64,000 nucleotides of DNA from Burkholderia catarinensis (GTDB lineage: Bacteria; Pseudomonadota; Gammaproteobacteria; Burkholderiales; Burkholderiaceae): assembly GCF_001883705.2 (NCBI RefSeq), contig NZ_MDEQ02000014.1:124001-188000 (forward strand), written 5' to 3'. The notes under the pieces were generated by a model, which worked only from the letters and a program-made list of their open reading frames with translations, was not told the origin of the DNA and ran no database searches. The position numbers were made by a program, and so were the translations under genes. The first letter of the stretch is position 1. The number at the start of each line of letters is the position of its first letter. Shown piece after piece: positions 17,523-25,514 of this stretch.

Positions 17523-19034
17523 ATGCGCAAACTTCTGATGTCCCTGCTGATGGCCGGCTCGCTGATCGCGGCCGGCGTTGGCTCCGCGCTCGCTGACGAC
17601 GCGGCGTCCGCCGCGGCTGCGTCCGCGCCCGCCGCAACGGCTTCCGACGCGTCGGCTGCCGCTGCACCATCCGCTTCGGCACCGGCCGCAACCGACGCAT
17701 CCGCCGCCGCAGCAGCAGCCCCGGCTTCGGGCGCCGCCGACGCATCGGCCGCCGCAGCCGCGTCCGCGCCGGCCGCACCCGCCGCGCCGACCGCGCCGTT
17801 CTCCGTCGATTCGTCGAAGATCAGCGCGGGCGACACCGCATGGATGCTCACGTCCACCGCGCTCGTGCTGTTCATGACGGTCCCCGGCCTCGCGCTGTTC
17901 TACGCCGGCATGGTCCGCAAGAAGAACGTGCTCGCGACCGTGATGCAGAGCTTCGCGATCACCGCGCTGATCACGGTGCTGTGGACGGTGGTCGGCTACA
18001 GCCTCGCGTTCACGCCGGGCAACGGCTTCATCGGCGGCCTGTCGCGCACGTTCCTGCACGGGATGAACTACATCCACGGCGACAAGGCGACGACGCTGAC
18101 CGTCAGCCACCTGGCGCCGACGATTCCGGAATCGGTCTACTTCGTCTACCAGATGACGTTCGCGATCATCACGCCGGCACTGATCTGCGGCGCGTTCGCC
18201 GACCGGATGAAGTTCTCGGCGATGCTCGTGTTCATGACGCTCTGGTCGCTGATCGTCTATGTGCCGATCGCGCACATGGTGTGGGAGCCGACCGGCTGGC
18301 TGTCGGCGGACGGCGTGCTCGACTTCGCGGGCGGCACCGTCGTGCACATCAACGCCGGTATCGCGGGCCTCATGTCGTGCCTGGTGCTCGGCAAGCGCGT
18401 CGGCTACGGCCGTGAATCGATGGCGCCGCACAACCTCGTGCTGACGATGATCGGCGGCTCGATGCTGTGGGTCGGCTGGTTCGGCTTCAACGCGGGTTCC
18501 GCGGTCGCGGCCGACGGCCGTGCCGGCTTCGCGATGCTGACGACGCAAGTGGCGACGGCCTGCGCGGCGCTCGGCTGGATGTTTGCCGAGTGGATCGCGA
18601 AGGGCAAGCCGTCGGTGCTCGGCATCGTGTCGGGCGCGGTCGCGGGTCTCGTCGCGATCACGCCGGCCGCCGGCTTCGTCGGCGTGGCGGGTGCGCTCGT
18701 GATCGGCATCGCGGCCGGCGTCGTGTGCTTCTGGTCGGCGACGTGGCTCAAGTCGAAGCTCGGCTACGACGATTCGCTCGACGCGTTCGGCGTGCACGGC
18801 ATAGGCGGGATTCTCGGCGCGCTGCTGACGGGCGTGTTCGCGGTCAAGGACATCGGCGGTGCCGACGGCAGCCTGCTGCTGCAGGCCAAGGGCGTGCTGA
18901 TCACGCTGGTCTACAGCGGCGTGCTGAGCTTCGTGCTGCTGAAGCTGATCGACCTGACGATCGGCCTGCGCGTGTCGGAAGAGGAAGAGCGCGAAGGCCT
19001 CGACGTGATCCTGCACGGCGAGCATGTCGAATAA
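17523..19034 (+). CDS. amtB: Ammonium transporter with long Ala/Ser/Pro-rich N-terminus
   Basis: This 503-residue protein has a signal peptide (about residues 1-24, ending SALA), then ~65 residues of Ala/Ser/Pro/Asp repeats, then the Amt channel with about 11 helices. Pore features include AGMVRKKNVLATVMQSF, GGTVVHINAGIAGL and DAFGVHGIGGILGALLTGVF with the twin pore histidines, and FGFNAGSA. Trimers conduct ammonium and are regulated by GlnK. The low-complexity linker is unusual compared with E. coli AmtB and would be periplasmic. An intrinsic terminator lies 66 bp downstream. Confidence 0.95.
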   Translation: MRKLLMSLLMAGSLIAAGVGSALADDAASAAAASAPAATASDASAAAAPSASAPAATDASAAAAAAPASGAADASAAAAASAPAAPAAPTAPFSVDSSKISAGDTAWMLTSTALVLFMTVPGLALFYAGMVRKKNVLATVMQSFAITALITVLWTVVGYSLAFTPGNGFIGGLSRTFLHGMNYIHGDKATTLTVSHLAPTIPESVYFVYQMTFAIITPALICGAFADRMKFSAMLVFMTLWSLIVYVPIAHMVWEPTGWLSADGVLDFAGGTVVHINAGIAGLMSCLVLGKRVGYGRESMAPHNLVLTMIGGSMLWVGWFGFNAGSAVAADGRAGFAMLTTQVATACAALGWMFAEWIAKGKPSVLGIVSGAVAGLVAITPAAGFVGVAGALVIGIAAGVVCFWSATWLKSKLGYDDSLDAFGVHGIGGILGALLTGVFAVKDIGGADGSLLLQAKGVLITLVYSGVLSFVLLKLIDLTIGLRVSEEEEREGLDVILHGEHVE

Positions 19035-19099
19035 GTCATAAGGATGCACGGCGGGCCGCCGCGACGACGGCGCCCGTCACGAATGAGCGCAGCGACTTC

Positions 19100-19126
19100 G
19101 GCCCGCCCACCCGGCGGGCTTTTTTT
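19100..19126 (+). terminator. Intrinsic terminator of glnK-amtB
   Basis: GCCCGCC, a 5-nt loop and GGCGGGC (19101-19119) are followed by seven T's (19120-19126). Confidence 0.92.
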
Positions 19127-19277
19127 CTCCTGCCGCCTGCTGCCGTAGCGCATAACCCTTCGCGCTATCGGGTCAATAGCCGAAAACTTCCTCCAAACCC
19201 TTGCGAAGCCGGGAACAATCCCCAAATGGGCGGGGCAATTGCTCTACAATCTTCATTCTCCCGCTCGCGAGTGATTC

Positions 19278-20567
19278 ATGGTTCCCCACCTCGTTACCGC
19301 GTTGAACGGTCCGCTGCTCGAACTCGAGCAGAAGATCCTCGACGCGACGCCTGCGATCGAACGCTGGTTCAGGCTCGAATGGCAGGAACACACCCCGCCG
19401 TTCTATTGTTCGGTGGACCTGCGCAATGCCGGCTTCAAGCTGGCGCCCGTCGACGCGAACCTGTTTCCCGGCGCGTTCAACAACCTGCCGTCCGAGGTGT
19501 TGCCGCTCGCCGTGCAGGCCGCGATGGCCGCGATCGAGAAGATCTGCCCGGACGCGAAGAACCTGCTCGTGATTCCCGAGTTGCCGACCCGCAACGCGTT
19601 CTACCTGGAAAACGTCGCGCGCCTCGCGACGATCATGCGCCAGGCCGGCTTGAACGTGCGCTTCGGCTCGCTCGACCCGAGCATCACCGACATGACGCCG
19701 ATCACGCTGGCCGACGGCCAGAAGATCGTGCTCGAGCCGCTCGAGCGTTCGCAGCGCCGCCTCGGCCTGAAGAATTTCGACCCGTGCTCGATCCTGCTGA
19801 ACAACGACCTGTCGGCCGGCATCCCGGCCGTGCTGGAAAACCTGCACGAGCAGTACCTGCTGCCGCCGCTGCACGCGGGCTGGGCCGTGCGCCGCAAGTC
19901 GACGCACTTCTCGTGCTACGACGACGTCGCGAAGAAGTTCGCGAAGATGGTCGGCGTCGATCCGTGGATGGTGAATCCGTATTTCGCGCATGTGGAAGGG
20001 GTCGACTGGCAGGCGCATGAAGGCGAGCAGGCGCTCGCCGACGCGATCGACGGCGTGCTGAAGAAGATCACGCGCAAGTACCGCGAATACGGGATCAGCG
20101 AGAAGCCGTACGTCGTCGTGAAGGCCGACGCGGGCACGGCGGGGCGCGGCGTGATGACCGTGCACGACGCGGCCGAGATCGGCCGCCTGTCGAAGGCCGA
20201 GCGCGCGCAGATGGCCGAGTCGAAGGCCGGCCTCGCGGTGCGCGACGTGATCGTGCAGGAAGGCGTCTATACGTTCGAGCGCGTCGGCGACGAAGTCGCC
20301 GAGCCCGTCGTGTACATGATCGACCGTTACGTGGTCGGCGGCTTCTACCGCACGCACGGCGGCCGCGAGCGCGACCAGAACCTGAACGCGCCCGGCATGC
20401 ACTACGTGCCGCTCGGCTTCGAGCACACCGCGCTGCCGGATGCAGGAGCCAAGCCGGGCGCCGCGCCGCCGAACCGTTTCTACATGTACGGCGTCGTCGC
20501 GCGGCTGTCGCTGATCGCGTCGTCGATCGAACTGGAAAAGACCGATCCCGAAGCCATCCAGGTGTAA
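19278..20567 (+). CDS. gshA: Glutamate--cysteine ligase, proteobacterial ATP-grasp-like type
   Basis: This 429-residue enzyme resembles the Acidithiobacillus/beta-proteobacterial GshA family and not the E. coli type. It should join glutamate and cysteine with ATP, the first step of glutathione synthesis. Recognised stretches are FYCSVDLRNAGFKLAPVD, NLFPGAFNNL, PYVVVKADAGTAGRGVMTV (nucleotide-binding) and YVVGGFYRTHGG. It is followed after 27 bp by gshB. A TACAAT (19245-19250) may be the -10 of the promoter; the SD is weak (GAG before ATG 19278). Confidence 0.92.
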   Translation: MVPHLVTALNGPLLELEQKILDATPAIERWFRLEWQEHTPPFYCSVDLRNAGFKLAPVDANLFPGAFNNLPSEVLPLAVQAAMAAIEKICPDAKNLLVIPELPTRNAFYLENVARLATIMRQAGLNVRFGSLDPSITDMTPITLADGQKIVLEPLERSQRRLGLKNFDPCSILLNNDLSAGIPAVLENLHEQYLLPPLHAGWAVRRKSTHFSCYDDVAKKFAKMVGVDPWMVNPYFAHVEGVDWQAHEGEQALADAIDGVLKKITRKYREYGISEKPYVVVKADAGTAGRGVMTVHDAAEIGRLSKAERAQMAESKAGLAVRDVIVQEGVYTFERVGDEVAEPVVYMIDRYVVGGFYRTHGGRERDQNLNAPGMHYVPLGFEHTALPDAGAKPGAAPPNRFYMYGVVARLSLIASSIELEKTDPEAIQV

Positions 20568-20594
20568 CGGACCTTCGCTACGTACAGGACCCGC

Positions 20595-21551
20595 ATGGAC
20601 ATTCTCTTTATCGCCGACCCGCTCGAGCGCTTCAAGATCTACAAGGATTCGACCTACGCGATGATGGCCGAGGCCGCGCGGCGCGGGCATGCGGTGTACG
20701 CGTGCGAGCCGGGCCACCTCGCGTGGACGGGTTCGGCTGTCGAAGCCGATGTGCGGCGCATCACGTTCGTCGGCGAACTGGACGACCTGCATCGCGAGAC
20801 CTGGTTCGAGGCGGGGCCGGTCGATGCGCGCCGCGTCGAATCGTTCGGCGCGGTGCTGATGCGCAAGGATCCGCCGTTCGACATGGAATACGTGACGTCG
20901 ACGTGGCTGCTCGAGCTCGCCGAGCGCGCGGGCGCGCGGGTGTTCAACCGCGCGCAGTCGATCCGCGACCATTCGGAGAAGCTCGCGATCGGCGAGTTTC
21001 CGCAGTTCGTCGCGCCCACGCTTGTCACGCGCGACGCGAAACGGCTGCGTGCATTCCACGCCGAGCACGGCGACGTGATCCTGAAGCCGCTCGACGGGAT
21101 GGGCGGGATGGGCGTGTTCCGCGTGAAGCCGGACGGCATGAACCTCGGTTCGATCGTCGAGATGCTGAGCCACGACGGCACGCGCTCGGTGATGGCGCAG
21201 AAGTTCATCCCCGAGATCAAGGCCGGTGACAAGCGCATCCTGCTGATCGGCGGCGAACCCGTGCCGTATTCGCTCGCCCGGATTCCGCAGGGCAGCGAGG
21301 TGCGCGGCAATCTCGCCGCGGGCGGGCTCGGCGTCGCGCAGCCGCTGACCGCGCGCGATCGCGAGATCGCCGAGACGCTCGGTCCCGTGCTGGCGTCGCG
21401 CGGGCTGCTGCTGGTCGGCCTCGATGCGATCGGCGACTGGCTGACCGAGGTGAACGTCACCAGCCCGACGTGTTTTCGCGAGATCATGGAGCAGACGGGC
21501 TTCGACGTCGCCGCGATGTTCATCGACGCGCTGGAGCGTGCGGCCGCGTAG
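20595..21551 (+). CDS. gshB: Glutathione synthetase
   Basis: This 318-residue ATP-grasp ligase adds glycine to gamma-glutamylcysteine. Features: DPLERFKIYKDSTYAMMAEA at the N-terminus, MRKDPPFDMEYVTSTW, VILKPLDGMGGMGVFR (glycine-rich nucleotide loop), GDKRILLIGGEPVPYSLAR and EVNVTSPTCFREI near the C-terminus. Length and motifs match E. coli GshB. It is co-directional with gshA, and the two probably form an operon. Confidence 0.96.
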   Translation: MDILFIADPLERFKIYKDSTYAMMAEAARRGHAVYACEPGHLAWTGSAVEADVRRITFVGELDDLHRETWFEAGPVDARRVESFGAVLMRKDPPFDMEYVTSTWLLELAERAGARVFNRAQSIRDHSEKLAIGEFPQFVAPTLVTRDAKRLRAFHAEHGDVILKPLDGMGGMGVFRVKPDGMNLGSIVEMLSHDGTRSVMAQKFIPEIKAGDKRILLIGGEPVPYSLARIPQGSEVRGNLAAGGLGVAQPLTARDREIAETLGPVLASRGLLLVGLDAIGDWLTEVNVTSPTCFREIMEQTGFDVAAMFIDALERAAA

Positions 21552-21782
21552 GCCGTTTCCCGCGCAACCCCGGCGGCGGCCGCGCAGGTCCCCCGCCGCC
21601 GGAGCAGCTTGACCGGCCTGCTACAATGCCCGCTTGCCCGGTGCCGTGATCGGCGCACCGAAGGCCCGGCGGTCGGGCCGCAACTGTCGCAAGGTTGAAC
21701 ATGGAACGTTTCCCACACTCGCAACGCTCATTGCCCCGCCGCGGGGTGTCGGCCCGCCAGGGGCGGCCGGGAGCGATCTGAC

Positions 21783-22253
21783 ATGGCCGGGATTCTGATC
21801 ATCGCGCACGCCCCGCTCGCCACCGCGCTGCGGGATTGCATCGCGCACATCTACGGCGGCGTGCCCGCACGCATCGGTTGTATCGACGTGATGGCGGACA
21901 GCGATCCGACCCAGGTGATGGCGTTCGCGTACGCGGAGCTCGCGCGGCTCAAGGAAGAGAACGGCGTGGTCGTGCTGACCGACATGTACGGCGCGACGCC
22001 CGCGAACATCGCGGGCCAGCTCGCGAAGGTCGACAACGTGCGCGTGCTGGCGGGCGTGAACCTGCCGATGCTCGTGCGGGCCGTCTGCTATCGCACCGTG
22101 CCGCTCGACAAGCTCGTCGACAAGGCGTTGTCCGGCGGCGCGAAGGGCGTTCATGAAGTCGCGGCCGGCACGCCGCCGCCGCCGACGGAAGCCGGCTGCG
22201 GCCAGTGCGCGCCGATTCCGCCCGCACCGCAGCCGCGCACCGAATCGCACTGA
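21783..22253 (+). CDS. PTS EIIA component, mannose family
   Basis: This 156-residue protein begins MAGILIIAHAPLA with the phospho-acceptor His9, followed by VVLTDMYGATPANIA and the EIIA-Man fold. The last ~30 residues are Pro/Cys-rich (PPPPTEAGCGQCAPIPPAPQP). No EIIB, EIIC or EIID is encoded nearby. It heads the EIIA-HPr-EI group and probably has a regulatory role, as described for similar orphan EIIA-Man/PTS sets in proteobacteria. Start ATG 21783 has GGGAG about 10 nt upstream. Confidence 0.88.
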   Translation: MAGILIIAHAPLATALRDCIAHIYGGVPARIGCIDVMADSDPTQVMAFAYAELARLKEENGVVVLTDMYGATPANIAGQLAKVDNVRVLAGVNLPMLVRAVCYRTVPLDKLVDKALSGGAKGVHEVAAGTPPPPTEAGCGQCAPIPPAPQPRTESH

Positions 22254-22326
22254 CCACCCGTTTTCCGTTTTAGACCGACCCGCCGACGCGCCCCGCCGGC
22301 GGCCCCGACCGACCCGACCGAGAATC

Positions 22327-22596
22327 ATGCTTCAACAAGAAACCACCATCGTCAATAAATTGGGGCTCCATGCGCGCGCATCGGCCAAGCTTACGCAACT
22401 GGCCGGCAACTTCCAGTCGGAAGTGTGGATGACACGCAACGGGCGCAAGATCAACGCGAAGAGCATCATGGGCGTGATGATGTTGGCGGCGGGCATCGGC
22501 AGTACCGTGACGATCGAGACCGAAGGGCCCGACGAGCGGGAAGCGATGGACGCGTTGCTGAAACTGATCTCCGACAAGTTTGGCGAAGGCCAGTGA
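22327..22596 (+). CDS. ptsH: Phosphocarrier protein HPr
   Basis: This 89-residue protein has His15 in NKLGLHARASA (phosphorylated by EI) and Ser46 in AKSIMGVMML (the site for HPr kinase). It carries phosphate from EI to EIIA proteins. ATG 22327 gives the standard N-terminus; the open frame upstream is an Arg/Pro-rich shadow. A perfect intrinsic terminator stands between it and ptsI. Confidence 0.95.
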   Translation: MLQQETTIVNKLGLHARASAKLTQLAGNFQSEVWMTRNGRKINAKSIMGVMMLAAGIGSTVTIETEGPDEREAMDALLKLISDKFGEGQ

Positions 22597-22651
22597 TCCA
22601 GGGCCTGTTTCCATAGGGAGACGCCCTGGGATCGTTGCTGTTTCCAGTCAG

Positions 22652-22679
22652 AATGCCGCGGATTTCGCGGCATTTTTTT
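22652..22679 (+). terminator. Intrinsic terminator between ptsH and ptsI
   Basis: AATGCCGCG-GATTT-CGCGGCATT is a 9-bp stem followed by a run of T's to 22679. It should stop most transcripts from the EIIA-HPr promoter before ptsI. Confidence 0.92.
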
Positions 22680-22745
22680 CGTCGGAAGCATTGATGCGGA
22701 ATGCGCAATGCTGCAGTGCATGCAGTCAGCGGGGGCCGCGGAATT

Positions 22746-22751
22746 TATAAT
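22746..22751 (+). promoter_or_regulatory. Possible -10 element of a separate ptsI promoter
   Basis: TATAAT lies 68 nt before ptsI and downstream of the terminator at 22652. No convincing -35 stands 16-18 bp upstream, so the promoter is tentative; the terminator makes a separate promoter likely. Confidence 0.4.
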
Positions 22752-22818
22752 CGCTAACCGGGGTCATAAGCGCATCGCAGCAGTGTGCCGCGGCTTTACT
22801 TGTATAGAGGAGGTGCGC

Positions 22819-24591
22819 GTGTCCTTCACGCTGCATGGCATTCCCGTCTCACGAGGTATCGCGATCGGGCGAGCGTATCTGATCGCGCGGGCGGCGCTCG
22901 ACGTCGTCCATTACCTGATCGAGGCAAACCGGATCGACGCCGAGGTCGAGCGTTTCCGCACGGCGCTCGATGTCGTGCATCACGAACTCGAGGCGCTGCG
23001 CGCCGACCTGACCGACGACACCCCGAGCGAAGTAGGTGCATTCATCGACGTGCACGCGATGATCCTGAGCGACGCGATGCTCGTGCAGGAAACCATCGAC
23101 CTGATCCGCACGCGCCGCTACAACGTCGAGTGGGCGCTGACCGAGCAGCTCGAGCTGCTCACGCGCCACTTCGACGACATCGAGGACGAATACCTGCGCG
23201 AGCGCAAGGCCGACATCGAGCAGGTGGTCGAGCGCGTGCTGAAGGCGCTTGCCGGCGCGCCGTCCGCGTCGCAGGCGCTCGACCGCGCGGCCGCGAACAG
23301 CACGAACGAGATGATCGTCGTCGCGCACGACATCGCGCCGGCCGACATGATGCAGTTCAAGACGCAGTCGTTCCAGGCGTTCGTCACCGATCTCGGCGGC
23401 CGCACGTCGCACACGGCGATCGTCGCGCGCAGCCTCGGCATTCCGGCCACGGTCGGCGTGCAGCATGCGAGCGCGCTGATCCGCCAGGACGACCTGATCA
23501 TCGTCGACGGCGACCAGGGCATCGTGATCGTCGATCCCGCGCCGATCGTCCTCGAGGAATATTCGTACCGCCAGTCCGAGAAGCTGCTGGAGCAACGCAA
23601 GCTGCAGCGGCTGAAGTTCTCGCCGACGCAGACGCTGTGCGGCACCAAGATCGATCTGTGCGCGAACATCGAGCTGCCCGACGACGCGAAGGCGGCGGTC
23701 GAGGCCGGTGCGGTCGGCGTCGGGCTGTTCCGTTCCGAGTTCCTGTTCATGCATCAGAAGCTGATGCCCGAGGAAGAGGAGCAGTTCGCCGCGTACAAAC
23801 GGGCCGTGGAATGGATGAAGGGCATGCCGGTGACGATCCGCACGATCGACGTCGGCGCGGACAAGCCGCTCGAGGCGCTCGACGAAGGCTACGAGACGGC
23901 GCCGAATCCCGCGCTCGGCCTGCGCGCGATCCGCTGGAGCCTGTCCGAGCCGCAGATGTTCCTCACGCAGTTGCGCGCGATCCTGCGCGCATCCGCGTTC
24001 GGCCAGGTGAAGATCCTGATCCCGATGCTCGCGCATGCGCAGGAAATCGACCAGACGCTCGACCTGATCCGCGAGGCGAAGCGCCAGCTCGACGACGCGG
24101 GGCTCGAGTACGATCCGAACGTGCGCATCGGCGCGATGATCGAGATTCCGGCCGCGGCGATCGCGCTGCCGCTGTTCCTGAAGCGGTTCGATTTCCTGTC
24201 GATCGGCACGAACGACCTGATCCAGTACACGCTCGCGATCGACCGCGCGGACAACGCGGTCGCGCACCTGTACGACCCGCTGCATCCGGCCGTGCTGCAC
24301 CTGATCGCCTATACGTTGCGCGAAGCGAAGCGCGCGGGCGTGGCCGTGTCGGTGTGCGGGGAAATGGCGGGCGATCCGGCGCTCACGCGCCTGTTGCTCG
24401 GGATGGGGCTCACCGAGTTCTCGATGCACCCGAGCCAGTTGCTCGTCGTGAAGCAGGAGATCCTGCGCGCGCATCTGAAGGCGCTCGAGAAGCCGACGGC
24501 CGACGTGCTCGCCGCGTTCGAGCCGGAGGAAGTGCAGGCGGCGCTGCAGCGTCTGTCGGTCGCCGAGCCGCGCGCGGACGCTGCTGCCTAG
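22819..24591 (+). CDS. ptsI: Phosphoenolpyruvate--protein phosphotransferase (PTS enzyme I)
   Basis: This ~590-residue enzyme takes phosphate from PEP and passes it to HPr. Features: active-site His in GGRTSHTAIVARSLGIPA, PEP-binding GLFRSEFLFM and NPALGLRAIRW, SIGTNDLIQYTLAIDRAD and the catalytic Cys in SVCGEMAGDP. GTG 22819 has AGGAGG 5 nt upstream and starts the family sequence (SFTLHGIPVSRGIAIG). An ATG at 22708 is in frame but without SD. A second EI is encoded in the fusion at 59987. Confidence 0.95.
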   Translation: MSFTLHGIPVSRGIAIGRAYLIARAALDVVHYLIEANRIDAEVERFRTALDVVHHELEALRADLTDDTPSEVGAFIDVHAMILSDAMLVQETIDLIRTRRYNVEWALTEQLELLTRHFDDIEDEYLRERKADIEQVVERVLKALAGAPSASQALDRAAANSTNEMIVVAHDIAPADMMQFKTQSFQAFVTDLGGRTSHTAIVARSLGIPATVGVQHASALIRQDDLIIVDGDQGIVIVDPAPIVLEEYSYRQSEKLLEQRKLQRLKFSPTQTLCGTKIDLCANIELPDDAKAAVEAGAVGVGLFRSEFLFMHQKLMPEEEEQFAAYKRAVEWMKGMPVTIRTIDVGADKPLEALDEGYETAPNPALGLRAIRWSLSEPQMFLTQLRAILRASAFGQVKILIPMLAHAQEIDQTLDLIREAKRQLDDAGLEYDPNVRIGAMIEIPAAAIALPLFLKRFDFLSIGTNDLIQYTLAIDRADNAVAHLYDPLHPAVLHLIAYTLREAKRAGVAVSVCGEMAGDPALTRLLLGMGLTEFSMHPSQLLVVKQEILRAHLKALEKPTADVLAAFEPEEVQAALQRLSVAEPRADAAA

Positions 24592-24656
24592 GCCCCCTGC
24601 GTCGCTGCCGATCGTAGCGAAACGTCACGCATGCGCCGGCGCTTGCACGCCGCGCG

Positions 24657-25409
24657 TCAGTGCCGGCCCCCGCATACGGGGCAGTCGGCCTGGCGCGCGA
24701 TCTTCATCGTCGTCCATTCCATTCGCAGCGAATCGAGCATCATCAGGCGCCCGTTGAGCGTCGTGCCGATCGCGCCGATCACGCGCAGCGCTTCGGCGGC
24801 CTGCATCGCGCCGATGATCCCGACCGTCGGCGCGAACACGCCCATCGTCGCGCACGCGACTTCCTCGAACGGCTGGTCTTCCGGGAACACGCACGCATAG
24901 CAGGGCGCGGCCGGGTCACGGAAATCGAACGTGCTGATCTGGCCGTCGAAGCGCAGCGCGGCGCCCGACACGAGCGGCACGCCGTGCGCGACGCACGCGC
25001 GGTTGATCGCGTGCCGCGTCGCGAAGTTGTCGGTGCAGTCGAGCACGACGGTCGCACCCGGCACGTGTGCGTCGAGCCACGCATCGTCGACGCGCTCCGC
25101 GACCGCGTGCACCTTCACGTCGGGATTCAGTTGCGCGAGCGCGTCGCGCCCCGATTCGACCTTGCTGCGGCCGACCGACGACGTCACGTGCAGGATTTGC
25201 CGCTGCAGGTTCGTGAGGTCGACCGTATCGGCGTCGACGAGCGTGATCGTGCCGACTCCCGACGCCGCGAGGTACATCGCGGCGGGCGAACCGAGGCCGC
25301 CCGCGCCGACGACGATCGCATGCGCATCGAGAAAGCGCTGCTGCGCCTCGATGCCGATTTCATCGACGAGGATGTGACGGGAGTAGCGAAGCAGTTGATC
25401 GTCGTTCAT
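24657..25409 (-). CDS. MoeB/ThiF/HesA family adenylyltransferase
   Basis: This 250-residue protein has the E1-like fold: RYSRHILVDEIGIEAQQR, ATP-binding VVGAGGLGSPAAMYLAASGVG, DCTDNFATRHAINRACV, and paired zinc cysteines (CYACVF and CPVCGG). MoeB and ThiF adenylate the C-terminal Gly of MoaD or ThiS. The neighbours do not decide between molybdopterin and thiamine roles. Start ATG 25409 matches the usual N-terminus. It lies downstream of ctpA on the same strand but behind an intrinsic terminator. Confidence 0.9.
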   Translation of the reverse strand: MNDDQLLRYSRHILVDEIGIEAQQRFLDAHAIVVGAGGLGSPAAMYLAASGVGTITLVDADTVDLTNLQRQILHVTSSVGRSKVESGRDALAQLNPDVKVHAVAERVDDAWLDAHVPGATVVLDCTDNFATRHAINRACVAHGVPLVSGAALRFDGQISTFDFRDPAAPCYACVFPEDQPFEEVACATMGVFAPTVGIIGAMQAAEALRVIGAIGTTLNGRLMMLDSLRMEWTTMKIARQADCPVCGGRH

Positions 25410-25459
25410 GGGGAGTCGTGGGCGAGGCGGGCGGGTGTATCGTTATTCTAGGCGCGCAT

Positions 25460-25497
25460 GAAAAACGGGCCATCGCGGTCTTCCCGCGATGGCCCGT
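25460..25497 (-). terminator. Intrinsic terminator of ctpA
   Basis: A perfect 14-bp stem (25465-25478 with 25484-25497) and 5-nt loop are followed on the minus strand by TTTTT (complement of 25461-25465). Confidence 0.92.
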
Positions 25498-25514
25498 CGG
25501 ATGCCGGCCGGCGC

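Noticed and set aside
22153..22326. N-terminal extension of HPr
   Set aside because: The Arg/Pro-rich extension is an out-of-frame overlap with the EIIA gene. HPr has a fixed length starting at 22327.
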